A stretch of 64,000 bases of DNA, from contig NZ_JIAW01000008.1 in NCBI RefSeq assembly GCF_000620625.1, positions 209,671 through 273,670 on the forward strand, in the 5' to 3' direction. The notes under the pieces are model-generated. The model was given only the letters and a program-made list of their open reading frames with translations. It did not search any database and was not told where the DNA came from. The DNA is from Mycobacterium sp. URHB0044 (GTDB lineage: Bacteria; Actinomycetota; Actinomycetes; Mycobacteriales; Mycobacteriaceae). Shown in pieces: positions 48,818-57,395 of this stretch; the stretch's first letter is position 1, and each line of letters begins with the position of its first letter. The position numbers and the translations under genes were made by a program.

Positions 48818-50062
48818 ATGAGGGTCCTCATGGTGTCGTGGGAGTACCCGCCGGTCGTGATCGGCGGACTGGGCAGACACGTGCACCACCTCGCGACCGC
48901 ACTCGCCGCCGACGGACACGAGGTGGTGGTGCTCAGCCGCCGTCCGGCGGGCACCGATCCGAGCACCCACCCGTCCACCGACGAGGACGCCGAGGGCGTG
49001 CGCGTGATCGCCGCCGCCCAGGATCCACACGAATTCGACTTCGGCACCGACATGATGGCGTGGACCCTTGCCATGGGGCATTCGATGGTCCGCGCCGGCC
49101 TTGGCCTGAAGAGTCGACGGGGTAACAGGGTCTGGCGTCCCGACGTCGTGCACGCACACGACTGGCTGGTCGCCCACCCCGCCATCGCGCTGGCCGAATA
49201 CTTCGACGTACCACTGGTTTCCACCATCCACGCCACCGAAGCGGGCAGGCACTCCGGCTGGGTGTCCGGCCGCATCAGCAGGCAGGTCCACGCCGTCGAG
49301 GGCTGGCTGGTCCGCGAATCCGATTCGCTCATCACGTGTTCGGCGTCGATGAGCGACGAGATCGCCGAGCTCTTCGGGCCCGGCCTCGCCGAGACGCGCG
49401 TGATCCGCAACGGCATCGACGCGGCGTCGTGGCCCTTCGCGAAGCGTCGGCCCCGCCGCGGCCCGGCGCGGCTGCTGTACCTGGGCCGGTTGGAGTACGA
49501 GAAGGGCGTGCACGAGGCCATCGCCGCGCTGCCCCGCATCCGGCGCAGCCACCCCGGCACCACGCTGACCATCGCAGGCGACGGCACCCAGCAGGACTGG
49601 CTGGTCGAACAGGCGCGAAAGCACAAGGTGCTCAAGGCCGTCGAGTTCGTAGGCCGGATGGACCATGAAGAACTCGTCGCGCTGCTACACCACACCGACG
49701 CCGCCGTGCTGCCCAGCCACTACGAGCCATTCGGCATCGTCGCCCTGGAAGCCGCAGCCACCGGCGCGCCACTCGTCACGTCCAACGTCGGCGGGCTGGG
49801 TGAAGCCGTCATCGACGGCGAAACCGGTGTCTCGTTCCCGCCGAGGGACGTGGCCGCCCTTGCGGCGTCGGTCCGCGCCGTGCTGGACGATCCGGCGGCC
49901 GCTCAACACCGCGCCATCGCCGCCCGCGAGCGGCTCACGTCCGCGTTCGACTGGCACACCGTCGCTACCGAAACCGCGCAGGTCTACGTGGCCGCCAAGC
50001 GCCGCGAACGCGAACCGCACCGGCGCGCCATGATCGTCGAACACGCACTGCCCGACCGCTAG
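48818..50062 (+). CDS. GT4 family glycosyltransferase of MGLP/glycogen synthesis (Rv3032 type)
   Basis: 414 residues, the same as M. tuberculosis Rv3032, an alpha-1,4-glucosyltransferase for methylglucose lipopolysaccharide elongation that also contributes to glycogen. It has MVSWEYPPVVIGGLGRHVHHLA, VHAHDWL, STIHATE, RNGID, LLYLGRLEYEKGV, and the donor-site EX7E in SHYEPFGIVALEAAATGAP. ATG 48818 has AGAGGG upstream. It is 28 bases after the GH57 gene and completes a three-gene operon. Confidence 0.93.
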   Translation: MRVLMVSWEYPPVVIGGLGRHVHHLATALAADGHEVVVLSRRPAGTDPSTHPSTDEDAEGVRVIAAAQDPHEFDFGTDMMAWTLAMGHSMVRAGLGLKSRRGNRVWRPDVVHAHDWLVAHPAIALAEYFDVPLVSTIHATEAGRHSGWVSGRISRQVHAVEGWLVRESDSLITCSASMSDEIAELFGPGLAETRVIRNGIDAASWPFAKRRPRRGPARLLYLGRLEYEKGVHEAIAALPRIRRSHPGTTLTIAGDGTQQDWLVEQARKHKVLKAVEFVGRMDHEELVALLHHTDAAVLPSHYEPFGIVALEAAATGAPLVTSNVGGLGEAVIDGETGVSFPPRDVAALAASVRAVLDDPAAAQHRAIAARERLTSAFDWHTVATETAQVYVAAKRREREPHRRAMIVEHALPDR

Positions 50063-50066
50063 ACGG

Positions 50067-50100
50067 TTCGACGGGCGTCGAATCAATCCGCGCCTAACGT
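50067..50100 (+). promoter_or_regulatory. MFS promoter with palindromic operator candidate
   Basis: TTCGACGGGCGTCGAA (50067-50082) is a perfect palindrome with a two-base centre, lying across the -35 region. TAACGT (50095-50100) is the -10 box, six bases before ATG 50107, so the mRNA is predicted to be leaderless. The ArsR-type regulator encoded after the transporter is the natural candidate binder. Confidence 0.6.
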
Positions 50101-50106
50101 GCGGGT

Positions 50107-51492
50107 ATGGACACGAAACGGCTCACCTTCGACACGACGCTGACCCTGATCGCGGCCTACCTCGGCCTGTTCGTCGGCCTCATCGACGCCAACGCGATCA
50201 ACCTCGCGCTTCCGGCCGTCCGTGACGACCTCGGCGGTGGCATCTCCGGCGCTCAATGGACCATCGACGCCTACAACGTCACCTTCGCCGCGATGCTGCT
50301 CACCGCGGGCTCGCTCGGCGACCGCTTCGGCCGACGTACCGTGTTGCGCGGCGGCCTGGTCACATTCGTGGTCGCTTCGCTGGCGTGTGCTGCCGCTCCC
50401 TCACTGCCAATGCTGTTGACCGCCAGGGCAATCCAGGGCGTGGGTGCGGCGCTGATGCTGCCGCAGGGCCTGGCCATCACGGCTGCCGCGTTCCCCAACC
50501 CGGTCGAACGCGGCCGGGCGACGGCGGCGTGGGCGATGGCGGCGGCGATGAGCACCGCGATCGGCCCGATCCTCGGCGGCGTGCTGACCGACACCCTCGG
50601 CTGGCGCTACATCTTCTGGCTCAACGCGCCCGTCGGCGTCCTCGCACTGCTGATGACCTACCGCTACCTGCCCGAATCCCGCGACCCCGACGCCGCGGGC
50701 ATCGACGTGCCTGGCCAGCTCCTGGCCATGTGTGGACTCGGCGCACTGACGATCGTCCTCGTCGAGTCGCGCACGATGGCGCCCACCTGGACGGTCGCAC
50801 TGGGCGTCGTCGCGGTCGCGGGCGTCGCCGCGTTCATCTGGAGCCAGCGACGCGGCGCGCACCCGATGCTGCCGCTGGACCTGTTCCGCAGCCGCAGACT
50901 CGTCGCCGCGCTGATCGCGACGTTCACGATGACGTTCGGCATCTACGGGCTGCTGCTGGTGAACAGCTTTGCGTTCCAACAACAACGGGGTGCCAGCGCC
51001 CTGGAGACGGCGCTCTGGTTCCTGCCGATGCCGTTGACTTACCTGGTCCTCATCCCCGTCGTCAACGCGCTCGCCCACCGCACCGGTCCCCGGCTGCCGA
51101 TGACTGCCGGACTGAGCCTGATGGCCGCCGGCATGGCGCTGTATGCGGCGGCCGGTCCGCAGGCCGAGGTGTGGCTGCTGGCGCTGTCCTTCGTGCTGGC
51201 CGGCGTGGGTCTTGCGCTCACCACCGGCCCAGCCGTCGGCCTGGCGATGTCGGCCGTTCCGGTGCAGCGGGCGGGCCTGGCGTCCGGCGTGGTGAACCTC
51301 GCCCGTCTGGTGGGTATCACTGTCGGTGTCGCGGTGTTGGGTAGTGCCATGGCGAGCGTCGGCGGCGCGGACGGCGTTCGCATCGCGACGGTGGCGGGCG
51401 GCCTGGTTCAGGTGATCGGTGCCGCGGCGGCCTTCCGATGGGCGAGGCCGGAGGCACCCGCGACGACCGACGAGGAGGTGTGCCATGCGTGA
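50107..51492 (+). CDS. MFS drug exporter (DHA2/EmrB-QacA type)
   Basis: 461 residues, mostly membrane, with the DHA2 pattern of about 14 helices. Motif A GSLGDRFGRRTVLRGG follows helix 2, and the antiporter motif C-like segment AMSTAIGPILGGVLTDTLGWRYIFWLN follows helix 5. The first helix has LFVGLIDANAINLALPAV. It likely exports a hydrophobic drug or metabolite by proton exchange. It overlaps the ArsR gene by eight bases, so the regulator is produced with the pump. This pair interrupts the remembered M. tuberculosis order. Confidence 0.9.
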   Translation: MDTKRLTFDTTLTLIAAYLGLFVGLIDANAINLALPAVRDDLGGGISGAQWTIDAYNVTFAAMLLTAGSLGDRFGRRTVLRGGLVTFVVASLACAAAPSLPMLLTARAIQGVGAALMLPQGLAITAAAFPNPVERGRATAAWAMAAAMSTAIGPILGGVLTDTLGWRYIFWLNAPVGVLALLMTYRYLPESRDPDAAGIDVPGQLLAMCGLGALTIVLVESRTMAPTWTVALGVVAVAGVAAFIWSQRRGAHPMLPLDLFRSRRLVAALIATFTMTFGIYGLLLVNSFAFQQQRGASALETALWFLPMPLTYLVLIPVVNALAHRTGPRLPMTAGLSLMAAGMALYAAAGPQAEVWLLALSFVLAGVGLALTTGPAVGLAMSAVPVQRAGLASGVVNLARLVGITVGVAVLGSAMASVGGADGVRIATVAGGLVQVIGAAAAFRWARPEAPATTDEEVCHA

Positions 51493-52249
51493 CGTAGCCG
51501 ACCTGCCGGTCACCGGCGACGCCGACATCGCCGCGGTGGCCGGGCTGCTGGCCGACCCCGCCCGGTGCAAGGTGTTGCTCGCGCTGGACGACGGCCGGGC
51601 GCTGCCCGCCAGCGTGCTGGCCGACGAGGCCGGAATCAGCCGGTCGACCGCCAGCAGCCACCTCGGCAAGCTGACCGCCGCCGGGCTGGTCACCGTGCAG
51701 ACGCATGGGAGGCACCGCTACTACCGGCTTGCCGGTCCCGAGATCGCCGAGCTGCTCGAGCGGCTGAGCAGGTTGTCGCCGCCCCGGCCGGTCCGGTCGC
51801 TGCGGGAGGGAACCAGGGCGGCCCGATTGCGTTCGGCGCGTACGTGTTACGACCATCTCGCCGGCCGGCTCGGCGTGGCGATCATGGGCAGCTTGCTCGA
51901 TCGCGGACTGCTCGTCGGCGGCGACGGCACCTACGACCCGCTGCGGCACACCCGCGATGCGCTCAGCAGCCCCGGCCACGACGTCGACTACGAACTCACC
52001 GCCGCCGGGCGCAGCTTCCTCGACGACGTCGGCATCGAATTGCCGAGCAGCCGAAGGCCGGCGGTGCGCTACTGCATCGACTGGACCGAACAACGGCATC
52101 ATCTGTCCGGCGGACTGGGCCGCGGGGTGTTGGACCGGTTCGTGTCGGCGGGTTGGGTCAAGCGGGTGCCCCGGGGGCGTGCCGTGACCGTCACCGACGC
52201 CGGGCGCGCGGGGTTGGCCGACTGCTTCGGGATCGACTGGGCGGACTGA
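51485..52249 (+). CDS. ArsR family winged-helix regulator with a C-terminal extension
   Basis: 254 residues, long for ArsR. The winged helix spans about residues 12-90 (AAVAGLLADPARCKVLLALDDGRALPAS, EAGISRSTASSHLGKLTAAGLVTVQTHGRHRYYRL). A second half has RSARTCYDHLAGRLGVAIMGSLLDRGLL and a C-terminal CIDWTEQRHHLSGGLG segment, shared with the larger ArsR proteins next to efflux pumps. GAGGAGGTG precedes the ATG. It probably represses the MFS gene through the palindrome at 50067-50082. Confidence 0.88.
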   Translation: MRDVADLPVTGDADIAAVAGLLADPARCKVLLALDDGRALPASVLADEAGISRSTASSHLGKLTAAGLVTVQTHGRHRYYRLAGPEIAELLERLSRLSPPRPVRSLREGTRAARLRSARTCYDHLAGRLGVAIMGSLLDRGLLVGGDGTYDPLRHTRDALSSPGHDVDYELTAAGRSFLDDVGIELPSSRRPAVRYCIDWTEQRHHLSGGLGRGVLDRFVSAGWVKRVPRGRAVTVTDAGRAGLADCFGIDWAD

Positions 52250-52272
52250 CGGTTAGTGCGCCTCGCGCATCG

Positions 52273-53010
52273 TCAGCGGGCGGCCTTCTTGCGTTCGATG
52301 TCGGCCAGCGCGGCAGCGAGTTCCGCACGCTCGGCCGCAGACGTCTCCCACGCCAGCTTGCGGTTCTTGACCACCTTGGCCGGGGCGCCGACCGCAATCG
52401 AGAAGTCCGGGATCTCGCCCTTGACGACGGCGTGCGCGCCGAGCACGCAACCCCGTCCCACCGACGTACCCCGCAGCACGGTGACCTTCGCGGCGATCCA
52501 CGTGTCGGGGCCGATCCGCACCGGGGCCTTGACGATGCCCTGGTCCTTGATCGGCAGCTCGATGCTGTCCATCTTGTGGTCGAAGTCGCAGACGTAGCAC
52601 CAGTCGGCCATCAGCACCGAGTCGCCCAGCTCGATGTCGAGGTAGGTGTTGATGACGTTGTCGCGGCCGAGCACCACCTTGTCCCCGATGCGCAGCGAGC
52701 CCTCGTGGCAGCGGATGGTGTTCTTGTCGCCGATGTGGACCCAACGACCGATCTCCATGGTGGACATCTCTGGCGTCGACTGGATCTCCACGCCCTTGCC
52801 GAGGAAGACCATGCCGCGCGTGATGATGTGCGGGTTGGCCAGCTTGAACTTCAGCAGCCGCCAGTACCGGACCAGATACCAGGGCGAATACGCCTTGTTC
52901 GCGAGCACCCAGCGCAGCGACGCGGCCGTCAGGAATTTGGCCTGCCGGGGGTCGCGCAGCCGGGAGCCTCGCCAGCGAACGTGCACAGGCGAGCCCCACA
53001 TCGTCGTCAT
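52273..53010 (-). CDS. Left-handed beta-helix acyltransferase (Rv3034c type)
   Basis: 245 residues. The hexapeptide-repeat region (about residues 65-215) includes VEIQSTPEMSTMEIGRWVHIGDKNTIRCHEGSLRIGDKVVLG in outline, then WIAAKVTVLRGTSVGRGCVLGAHAVVKGEIPDFSIAVGAPAKVVKN, the typical end of acetyltransferase coils. The N-terminal basic region and the C-terminal Ala/Lys-rich helix lie outside the helix. The homologue lies next to the MGLP genes in M. tuberculosis, so acylation of that polysaccharide is a reasonable guess. The M. tuberculosis protein is longer, so the start is not certain. The following gap (53011-53164) holds only the promoter of the next gene. Confidence 0.83.
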   Translation of the reverse strand: MTTMWGSPVHVRWRGSRLRDPRQAKFLTAASLRWVLANKAYSPWYLVRYWRLLKFKLANPHIITRGMVFLGKGVEIQSTPEMSTMEIGRWVHIGDKNTIRCHEGSLRIGDKVVLGRDNVINTYLDIELGDSVLMADWCYVCDFDHKMDSIELPIKDQGIVKAPVRIGPDTWIAAKVTVLRGTSVGRGCVLGAHAVVKGEIPDFSIAVGAPAKVVKNRKLAWETSAAERAELAAALADIERKKAAR

Positions 53011-53164
53011 GCCTCGACTCCCACTCGCTCCGGTCCTCGCTCGTACCTCGTCCCCTGCCCTGCGGCCGTGGGCCCAGCGATCCTCACTCGCGATCGTCTT
53101 CGGGTCGTCATGGCCGCAGAGCCTACGCGAGGCCGCGCGAAGCTCCCGATAGTCTCATGACTCG

Positions 53165-54460
53165 ATGCCTGCTCGAGGAATGACCGTGCGCCGGTTGGTT
53201 GCCATGGCGTCGGCGGCGCTGATCGTGACCGCCTGCGGAAACACCGACCCATGGGTCGAGGCCCACCCCGCTGACGGCTGGCCCGCCCAGTACGGCGACG
53301 CGGGTAACAGCAGCTACACGCCGACCGCGGGCGCGGACGGACTCGTGCCGGACTGGCGACGATCGGTCAAGGGCGACCTCGCCGCCCAGGTCGCCATCGG
53401 GTCGAGCGGCTACCTGGCCGCCAACGCCCAGACCACCGCCGGATGCTCGCTGATGGTGTGGGAGTCGGGCAACAAGGGCAGGCAGCGCTGGTGCGGCAGG
53501 CTGTGGCAGGGCGGAGGCCTGTCCGGGCCCCTGTTCGACGGCTTCGACAACCTCTACGTCGGACAACCCGGCGCCATCCTGTCGTTTCCGACCACGCAGT
53601 GGATCCGGTGGCGTGCGCCGGTGATCGGCCTACCGCTGACGCCGCGCATCCTGGCGCCCGATCAGCTGCTGGTGCTCACGCACCTGGGCCAGGTTCAGGT
53701 GTTCGACGCGCACCGCGGCACGGTCGTCGGCACGTCCATGGATCTCGTCGCGGGCGTCGACCCCACCGACTCGCAGCGCGGCCTCGCCGACTGCCAGCTC
53801 GGCAGGCCGCGGTGCCCCGTGTCGGCGGCGCCGGCGTTCTCGCCCGCGTCGAACATCCTGGTCCTCGGATTGTGGGAGCCGAATGCCGAAGCGCCCATCG
53901 TGGTGGGCTTGCGCTACCGGCCGGGCCAGACGCCGCCCCTGGTGCGGGAGTGGACCAGCACCGACGTCGGGGGCGGACCGCTGGCCAGTCCGGTGCTGTC
54001 TTCCGACGGCAAGACCGCCTACCTCAACGGCCGCGACGGACGACTCTGGGCGCTGGACACCGCCAACGGCAAGGCCAAGTGGTCCGTTGCCCTGAACTAC
54101 CAGCCGCAGACGCCGCCCTCGGTATCCCCCGACGGCTTGATCGTGGCCGGCGGTGGCCCCGACGCCAAACTGGTGGCCGTCAAGGACGGCGGTGACCGCG
54201 GCGAGGTGGTGTGGAAGCGCGACGACGTCGTGCCGCTGTCCACCTCGAGCCGCGCTGGGGCCGACGTCGCCTACACCGTCGCGCGCGACGGCGAGAACGG
54301 CATGACGCTCTTGGTGTTCGACCCCGCCGACGGTCACACGGTCAACGCCTACCCGCTGCGCAATGCGACGGGATTCCCGGTCGGTGTGTCGATCGGGCAC
54401 GACCGGCGAGTGGTGACCGCCACCAGCGACGGACAGGTCTACGCGTTCGCGCCCAAGTAG
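53165..54460 (+). CDS. PQQ-like beta-propeller lipoprotein (Rv3035 type)
   Basis: 431 residues. The signal sequence ends in the lipobox IVTAC with Cys24, so an exported lipoprotein is predicted. The mature part has repeated propeller blades: WPAQYGDAGNSSYTP, LFDGFDNLYVGQPG, SPVLSSDGKTAYLNGRDGRLWALDTANG, SPDGLIVAGGG, and VVTATSDGQVYAFAPK. This resembles PQQ-dehydrogenase-like or BamB-like repeat proteins. No enzyme residues were identified. TAGTCT (53150-53155) ends nine bases before ATG 53165; ATG 53180 is an alternative start. Confidence 0.85.
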   Translation: MPARGMTVRRLVAMASAALIVTACGNTDPWVEAHPADGWPAQYGDAGNSSYTPTAGADGLVPDWRRSVKGDLAAQVAIGSSGYLAANAQTTAGCSLMVWESGNKGRQRWCGRLWQGGGLSGPLFDGFDNLYVGQPGAILSFPTTQWIRWRAPVIGLPLTPRILAPDQLLVLTHLGQVQVFDAHRGTVVGTSMDLVAGVDPTDSQRGLADCQLGRPRCPVSAAPAFSPASNILVLGLWEPNAEAPIVVGLRYRPGQTPPLVREWTSTDVGGGPLASPVLSSDGKTAYLNGRDGRLWALDTANGKAKWSVALNYQPQTPPSVSPDGLIVAGGGPDAKLVAVKDGGDRGEVVWKRDDVVPLSTSSRAGADVAYTVARDGENGMTLLVFDPADGHTVNAYPLRNATGFPVGVSIGHDRRVVTATSDGQVYAFAPK

Positions 54461-54464
54461 GTCC

Positions 54465-55184
54465 TCAGGCGATCATCGCGTCGATCGGCCCCCGCGGAAC
54501 CGAAACCTGCAGGGCGCCTGCCGCCTCGGGCAGTAGCTCACCCTGGCTGAAGAAGAAGATGACGGCGTCGTTGGTGATGGCGAAGTTCTGGTACGTCGCC
54601 GGGTCGAGGCCGACCTGGGGGGCGATCGCCACCGGCTGACCGGACTGCTTCTCCAGTTCGCTCTGCACGACGGGGAAGATCAGCGGCCACGGGTTGGCCC
54701 CCGGCCGAAACAGCGGCTGGATCTTGTCGGAGCCACCCGTGTCGATCTGGATCGGCTTGCGCGTGCCCTGGTCCCAGTTGAACGACTTGTAGAACGTCTG
54801 CGGGTGCGCGCCACCAACGTCCTGGAACGTCTTGAACACCAGCGACCGCGTGCCGCGGGGCGGTACCGCCGAGGTGAACTGCGTGGTGGTGGTGTCGAGT
54901 TCGTACGGCATGTAGTGCGGGCCAGGCATGTTCGCGACGTTGAGGAAGCCGTCACGGGTCTGCTTGACGTAGTCGAACACGGACTGGAAGTCCGGATAGT
55001 CGACCGGGTAGCTGATGTTCAGCGCGTACGCGGGATCGCTGGCCTGGATCTGGCACGTCTGGTTGGCCCCCATGACGCCGGACAGGTCGGCACACTGCGG
55101 CGGAGCGGCCGAGGCGACGGGGACGCTCGAGAGGCCGAGCGCCGCCACCGCAGCAAGGGCCAAGGCCAGTGTGGGAATGCGCAT
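54465..55184 (-). CDS. TB22.2-like secreted protein (Rv3036c type)
   Basis: 239 residues. The signal peptide spans residues 1 to about 27, ending in VASA before APPQC. The mature protein has NISYPVDYPDFQSVFDYVKQTRDGFLNVA, TRSLVFKTFQDVGGAHPQTFYKSFN, and GLDPATYQNFAITNDAVIFFFSQGELLP. These match the M. tuberculosis TB22.2 antigen and the DUF3298/RsiV-like domain; an esterase activity has been reported for the M. tuberculosis protein. ATG 55182-55184 was chosen to keep the signal peptide. Confidence 0.88.
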   Translation of the reverse strand: MRIPTLALALAAVAALGLSSVPVASAAPPQCADLSGVMGANQTCQIQASDPAYALNISYPVDYPDFQSVFDYVKQTRDGFLNVANMPGPHYMPYELDTTTTQFTSAVPPRGTRSLVFKTFQDVGGAHPQTFYKSFNWDQGTRKPIQIDTGGSDKIQPLFRPGANPWPLIFPVVQSELEKQSGQPVAIAPQVGLDPATYQNFAITNDAVIFFFSQGELLPEAAGALQVSVPRGPIDAMIA

Positions 55185-55244
55185 CTGAAGAAGACCCTCC
55201 GCGAAGAGCGGCATCGCGCCGCCCACGCAACAATACCTGCGACA

Positions 55245-56408
55245 TCAGCGCGACGGCTGGCAGACGTAGGCCACCGCACGGCTGTCGCGGCCCGTCCCGA
55301 TTCTGGTGATCACCACCGAGAGCCTGCGGGTTCCGCGCAACTTCAGCCGCGATCGCAACGCGTCGGGGTCTACGTCGACGCCGCGGACCAGGATCTCGGC
55401 GGCGCCCACGCCGAGTATCGAAAGCGCCTGGCGCAGGCGGCGTTCGCCGTAGTCCAGTTGTTCGAGCACCTCGAATCCGCGCACGCCGTCGGGCAGGACG
55501 TCACCGGACAAGTAGGCGATGTCGGGGTCGAGCTGCCACAGACCGTGGCGCGCACCGTAGTGGCGCACCAATCCGGCCCGCACCACCGCCCCGTCCGGGT
55601 CGACGATCCAGCGGCCGGCCGGCGCGGTCACGCACTCCCCCGGCTCGGCGTCGGTGATCTGCTCGCCACGATCCAGTACGGTCGCGCGGCGGGTGACACC
55701 GGGTACGGCCAGTCCCGCCGACCACAGGCAGGCTTCGCGAACGCCGCCCGCCAGCGACGTCACCTCGATCTCGCCGGTGAACCCGAGACGACGTAGTTGG
55801 TCGAAATCGACTCCAGGAGCACACTTCACGACGAGGTCGCGGTCGGCATACACATCCAGCAGTGCATCCAGCGCGGGCGTGTAGTCGCGCGGATCGAACC
55901 GGCGCCGCCCACCGCTACGCCTGGCGGGATCCGCCACCACCACGGTGTCGCGCGTCACCGGTCGCAGCGCATCGGCGCGGCACAGGTCGACGCCGTCGAG
56001 GTTGTGCCGGGCCATCGCCAACCGGACCGGGTCGACGTCGCTGCCCACGACCTGCGACGCCTGCCCTTGCAGCGCTGCCAGTTCGGCGCCCACCGAGCAG
56101 GTGACGTCGTGCACCCTCAGACCGGCAAGGCGTCGGGCGCGGTGTGCGGCAACGGGTTCCGCCGTGCACTGCTGCAGGGCCTCGTCGGTGAACAGCCACG
56201 CCGACGGGTCGGTGAACTTGACCGTCGCCCGCCGCCGCAGCAGTACGGTCTCGACGAGGATCGCGGTTCGTTCACCGAAACGCGCTCGGGCTGAAGCGAT
56301 GTCGGAGATCCGCGTGGCGTCGTCCAGCCGGTAGCCGGCTACCTCGGCGAGCGCGCGGGTCCCGTCGTCGCCGTCGAGGTACGCGACGTCGTCGAGCGTG
56401 AACGCCAG
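55245..56408 (-). CDS. THUMP-like SAM-dependent methyltransferase (Rv3037c type), start uncertain
   Basis: About 387 residues. A class I SAM site is seen in VHDVTCSVGAELAALQGQASQVVGSDVDPVRLAMARHN, followed by VVVADPARRSGGRRRF (the catalytic DPAR segment), VVKCAPGVDFDQL, and the C-terminal EILVRGVDVDPDALRSRLKL. This organisation is that of the THUMP-like RNA methyltransferase group; the target is unknown. No ATG, GTG or TTG lies near the conserved start (AFTLDDVAYLDG). A CTG at 56406-56408 just after GGGGG, or a GTG at 56481-56483 inside the upstream gene, are the options. Confidence 0.78.
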   Translation of the reverse strand: MAFTLDDVAYLDGDDGTRALAEVAGYRLDDATRISDIASARARFGERTAILVETVLLRRRATVKFTDPSAWLFTDEALQQCTAEPVAAHRARRLAGLRVHDVTCSVGAELAALQGQASQVVGSDVDPVRLAMARHNLDGVDLCRADALRPVTRDTVVVADPARRSGGRRRFDPRDYTPALDALLDVYADRDLVVKCAPGVDFDQLRRLGFTGEIEVTSLAGGVREACLWSAGLAVPGVTRRATVLDRGEQITDAEPGECVTAPAGRWIVDPDGAVVRAGLVRHYGARHGLWQLDPDIAYLSGDVLPDGVRGFEVLEQLDYGERRLRQALSILGVGAAEILVRGVDVDPDALRSRLKLRGTRRLSVVITRIGTGRDSRAVAYVCQPSR

Positions 56409-56416
56409 GCCCCCGT

Positions 56417-57385
56417 TCAGGAAGGCTTGACCCCGGTGACCATGACGTTGTAGAACCAGCCCTTCGGCACGACGTGCCGCCACAGGTTGGCATCCACCCA
56501 GCTCAGCGTGATCCAGCTGTGGAAGGCGAATCTCGCCCAGCCCCAACCCAATCGGCCCGGCGGCACCGACGCCTCGAACGTCCGGATCGGCCAGCCCAGC
56601 ATCGCCGCGGTGAACTCCTCGCTGGCCGTCGCGACCTCGACGGCGCCCGCGTTGGTAGCCATCCGTTCCAGATCGCTCGGCTCGAAGGTGTGCAGGTCCA
56701 CCACCGCCTCCAGCGCCGCGGCGCGCGACGACTCGTCGAGCTCCTCCTGGGGCCGCCGCCAGTCCTGCAGGCCGGGAAGCTTCGTCACGTTGGTGGCCAC
56801 CCGCCACGTCAGCGTGGACAGGTTGCGCGCGTAGACGTTGCCCGACGTGGTGGGTTCACCGGCAAAGACGAACCGGCCGCCGGGCTTGAGCACCCGGACC
56901 ACTTCGCGCAGCGAAAGTTCGACGTCGGGAATGTGGTGCAGCACGGCATGGCCGACGACCAGGTCGAAGGTGTCGTCGTCGTACGGGATGCCCTCGGCGT
57001 CGGCGACCCGTCCGTCGACGTCGAGCCCGAGCGACTGGCCGTTGCGCGTGGCGACCTTGACCATGCCCGGCGAGAGGTCGGTCACCGAGCCGCGCCGCGC
57101 GACCCCGGACTGGATCAGGTTCAGCAAGAAGAAGCCGGTGCCGCAGCCAAGTTCCAGTGCGCGGTCGTAGGGCACCTCACGTTGCACCTCGTCGGGCACG
57201 ATCGCGTCGAACCGGCCCCGCGCGTAGTCGATGCACCGCTGGTCATAGGAGATCGACCACTTGTCGTCGTAGGTCTCGGCCTCCCAGTCGTGGTACAGCA
57301 CCTGCGCGAGCTTGGAGTCGTGCCGGGCGGCCTCGACTTCCTCCGCCGAGGCGTGGGGATTGGGAGCCGGGTCGGTACTCGTCAT
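56417..57385 (-). CDS. SAM-dependent methyltransferase (Rv3038c type)
   Basis: 322 residues. Motif I is ALELGCGTGFFLLNLIQSG (near residue 75), with SVTDLSPGMVKVATRNG, GIPYDDDTFDLVVGHAVLHHIPDVE, and LKPGGRFVFAGEPTT. The C-terminal part is hydrophobic and Trp-rich (GWGWARFAFHSWITLSWVDANLWR), suggesting a lipid or membrane-bound substrate. It lies between an enoyl-CoA hydratase gene and the THUMP-like gene, all read leftward. The substrate is not known. Confidence 0.87.
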   Translation of the reverse strand: MTSTDPAPNPHASAEEVEAARHDSKLAQVLYHDWEAETYDDKWSISYDQRCIDYARGRFDAIVPDEVQREVPYDRALELGCGTGFFLLNLIQSGVARRGSVTDLSPGMVKVATRNGQSLGLDVDGRVADAEGIPYDDDTFDLVVGHAVLHHIPDVELSLREVVRVLKPGGRFVFAGEPTTSGNVYARNLSTLTWRVATNVTKLPGLQDWRRPQEELDESSRAAALEAVVDLHTFEPSDLERMATNAGAVEVATASEEFTAAMLGWPIRTFEASVPPGRLGWGWARFAFHSWITLSWVDANLWRHVVPKGWFYNVMVTGVKPS

Positions 57386-57395
57386 GAAGGGCAGC

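Noticed and set aside
53007..53252. An 81-codon minus-strand ORF between the Rv3034c-like and Rv3035-like genes
   Set aside because: It lies in another frame from the acyltransferase, is Arg/Ser-rich and overlaps the start of the lipoprotein gene.
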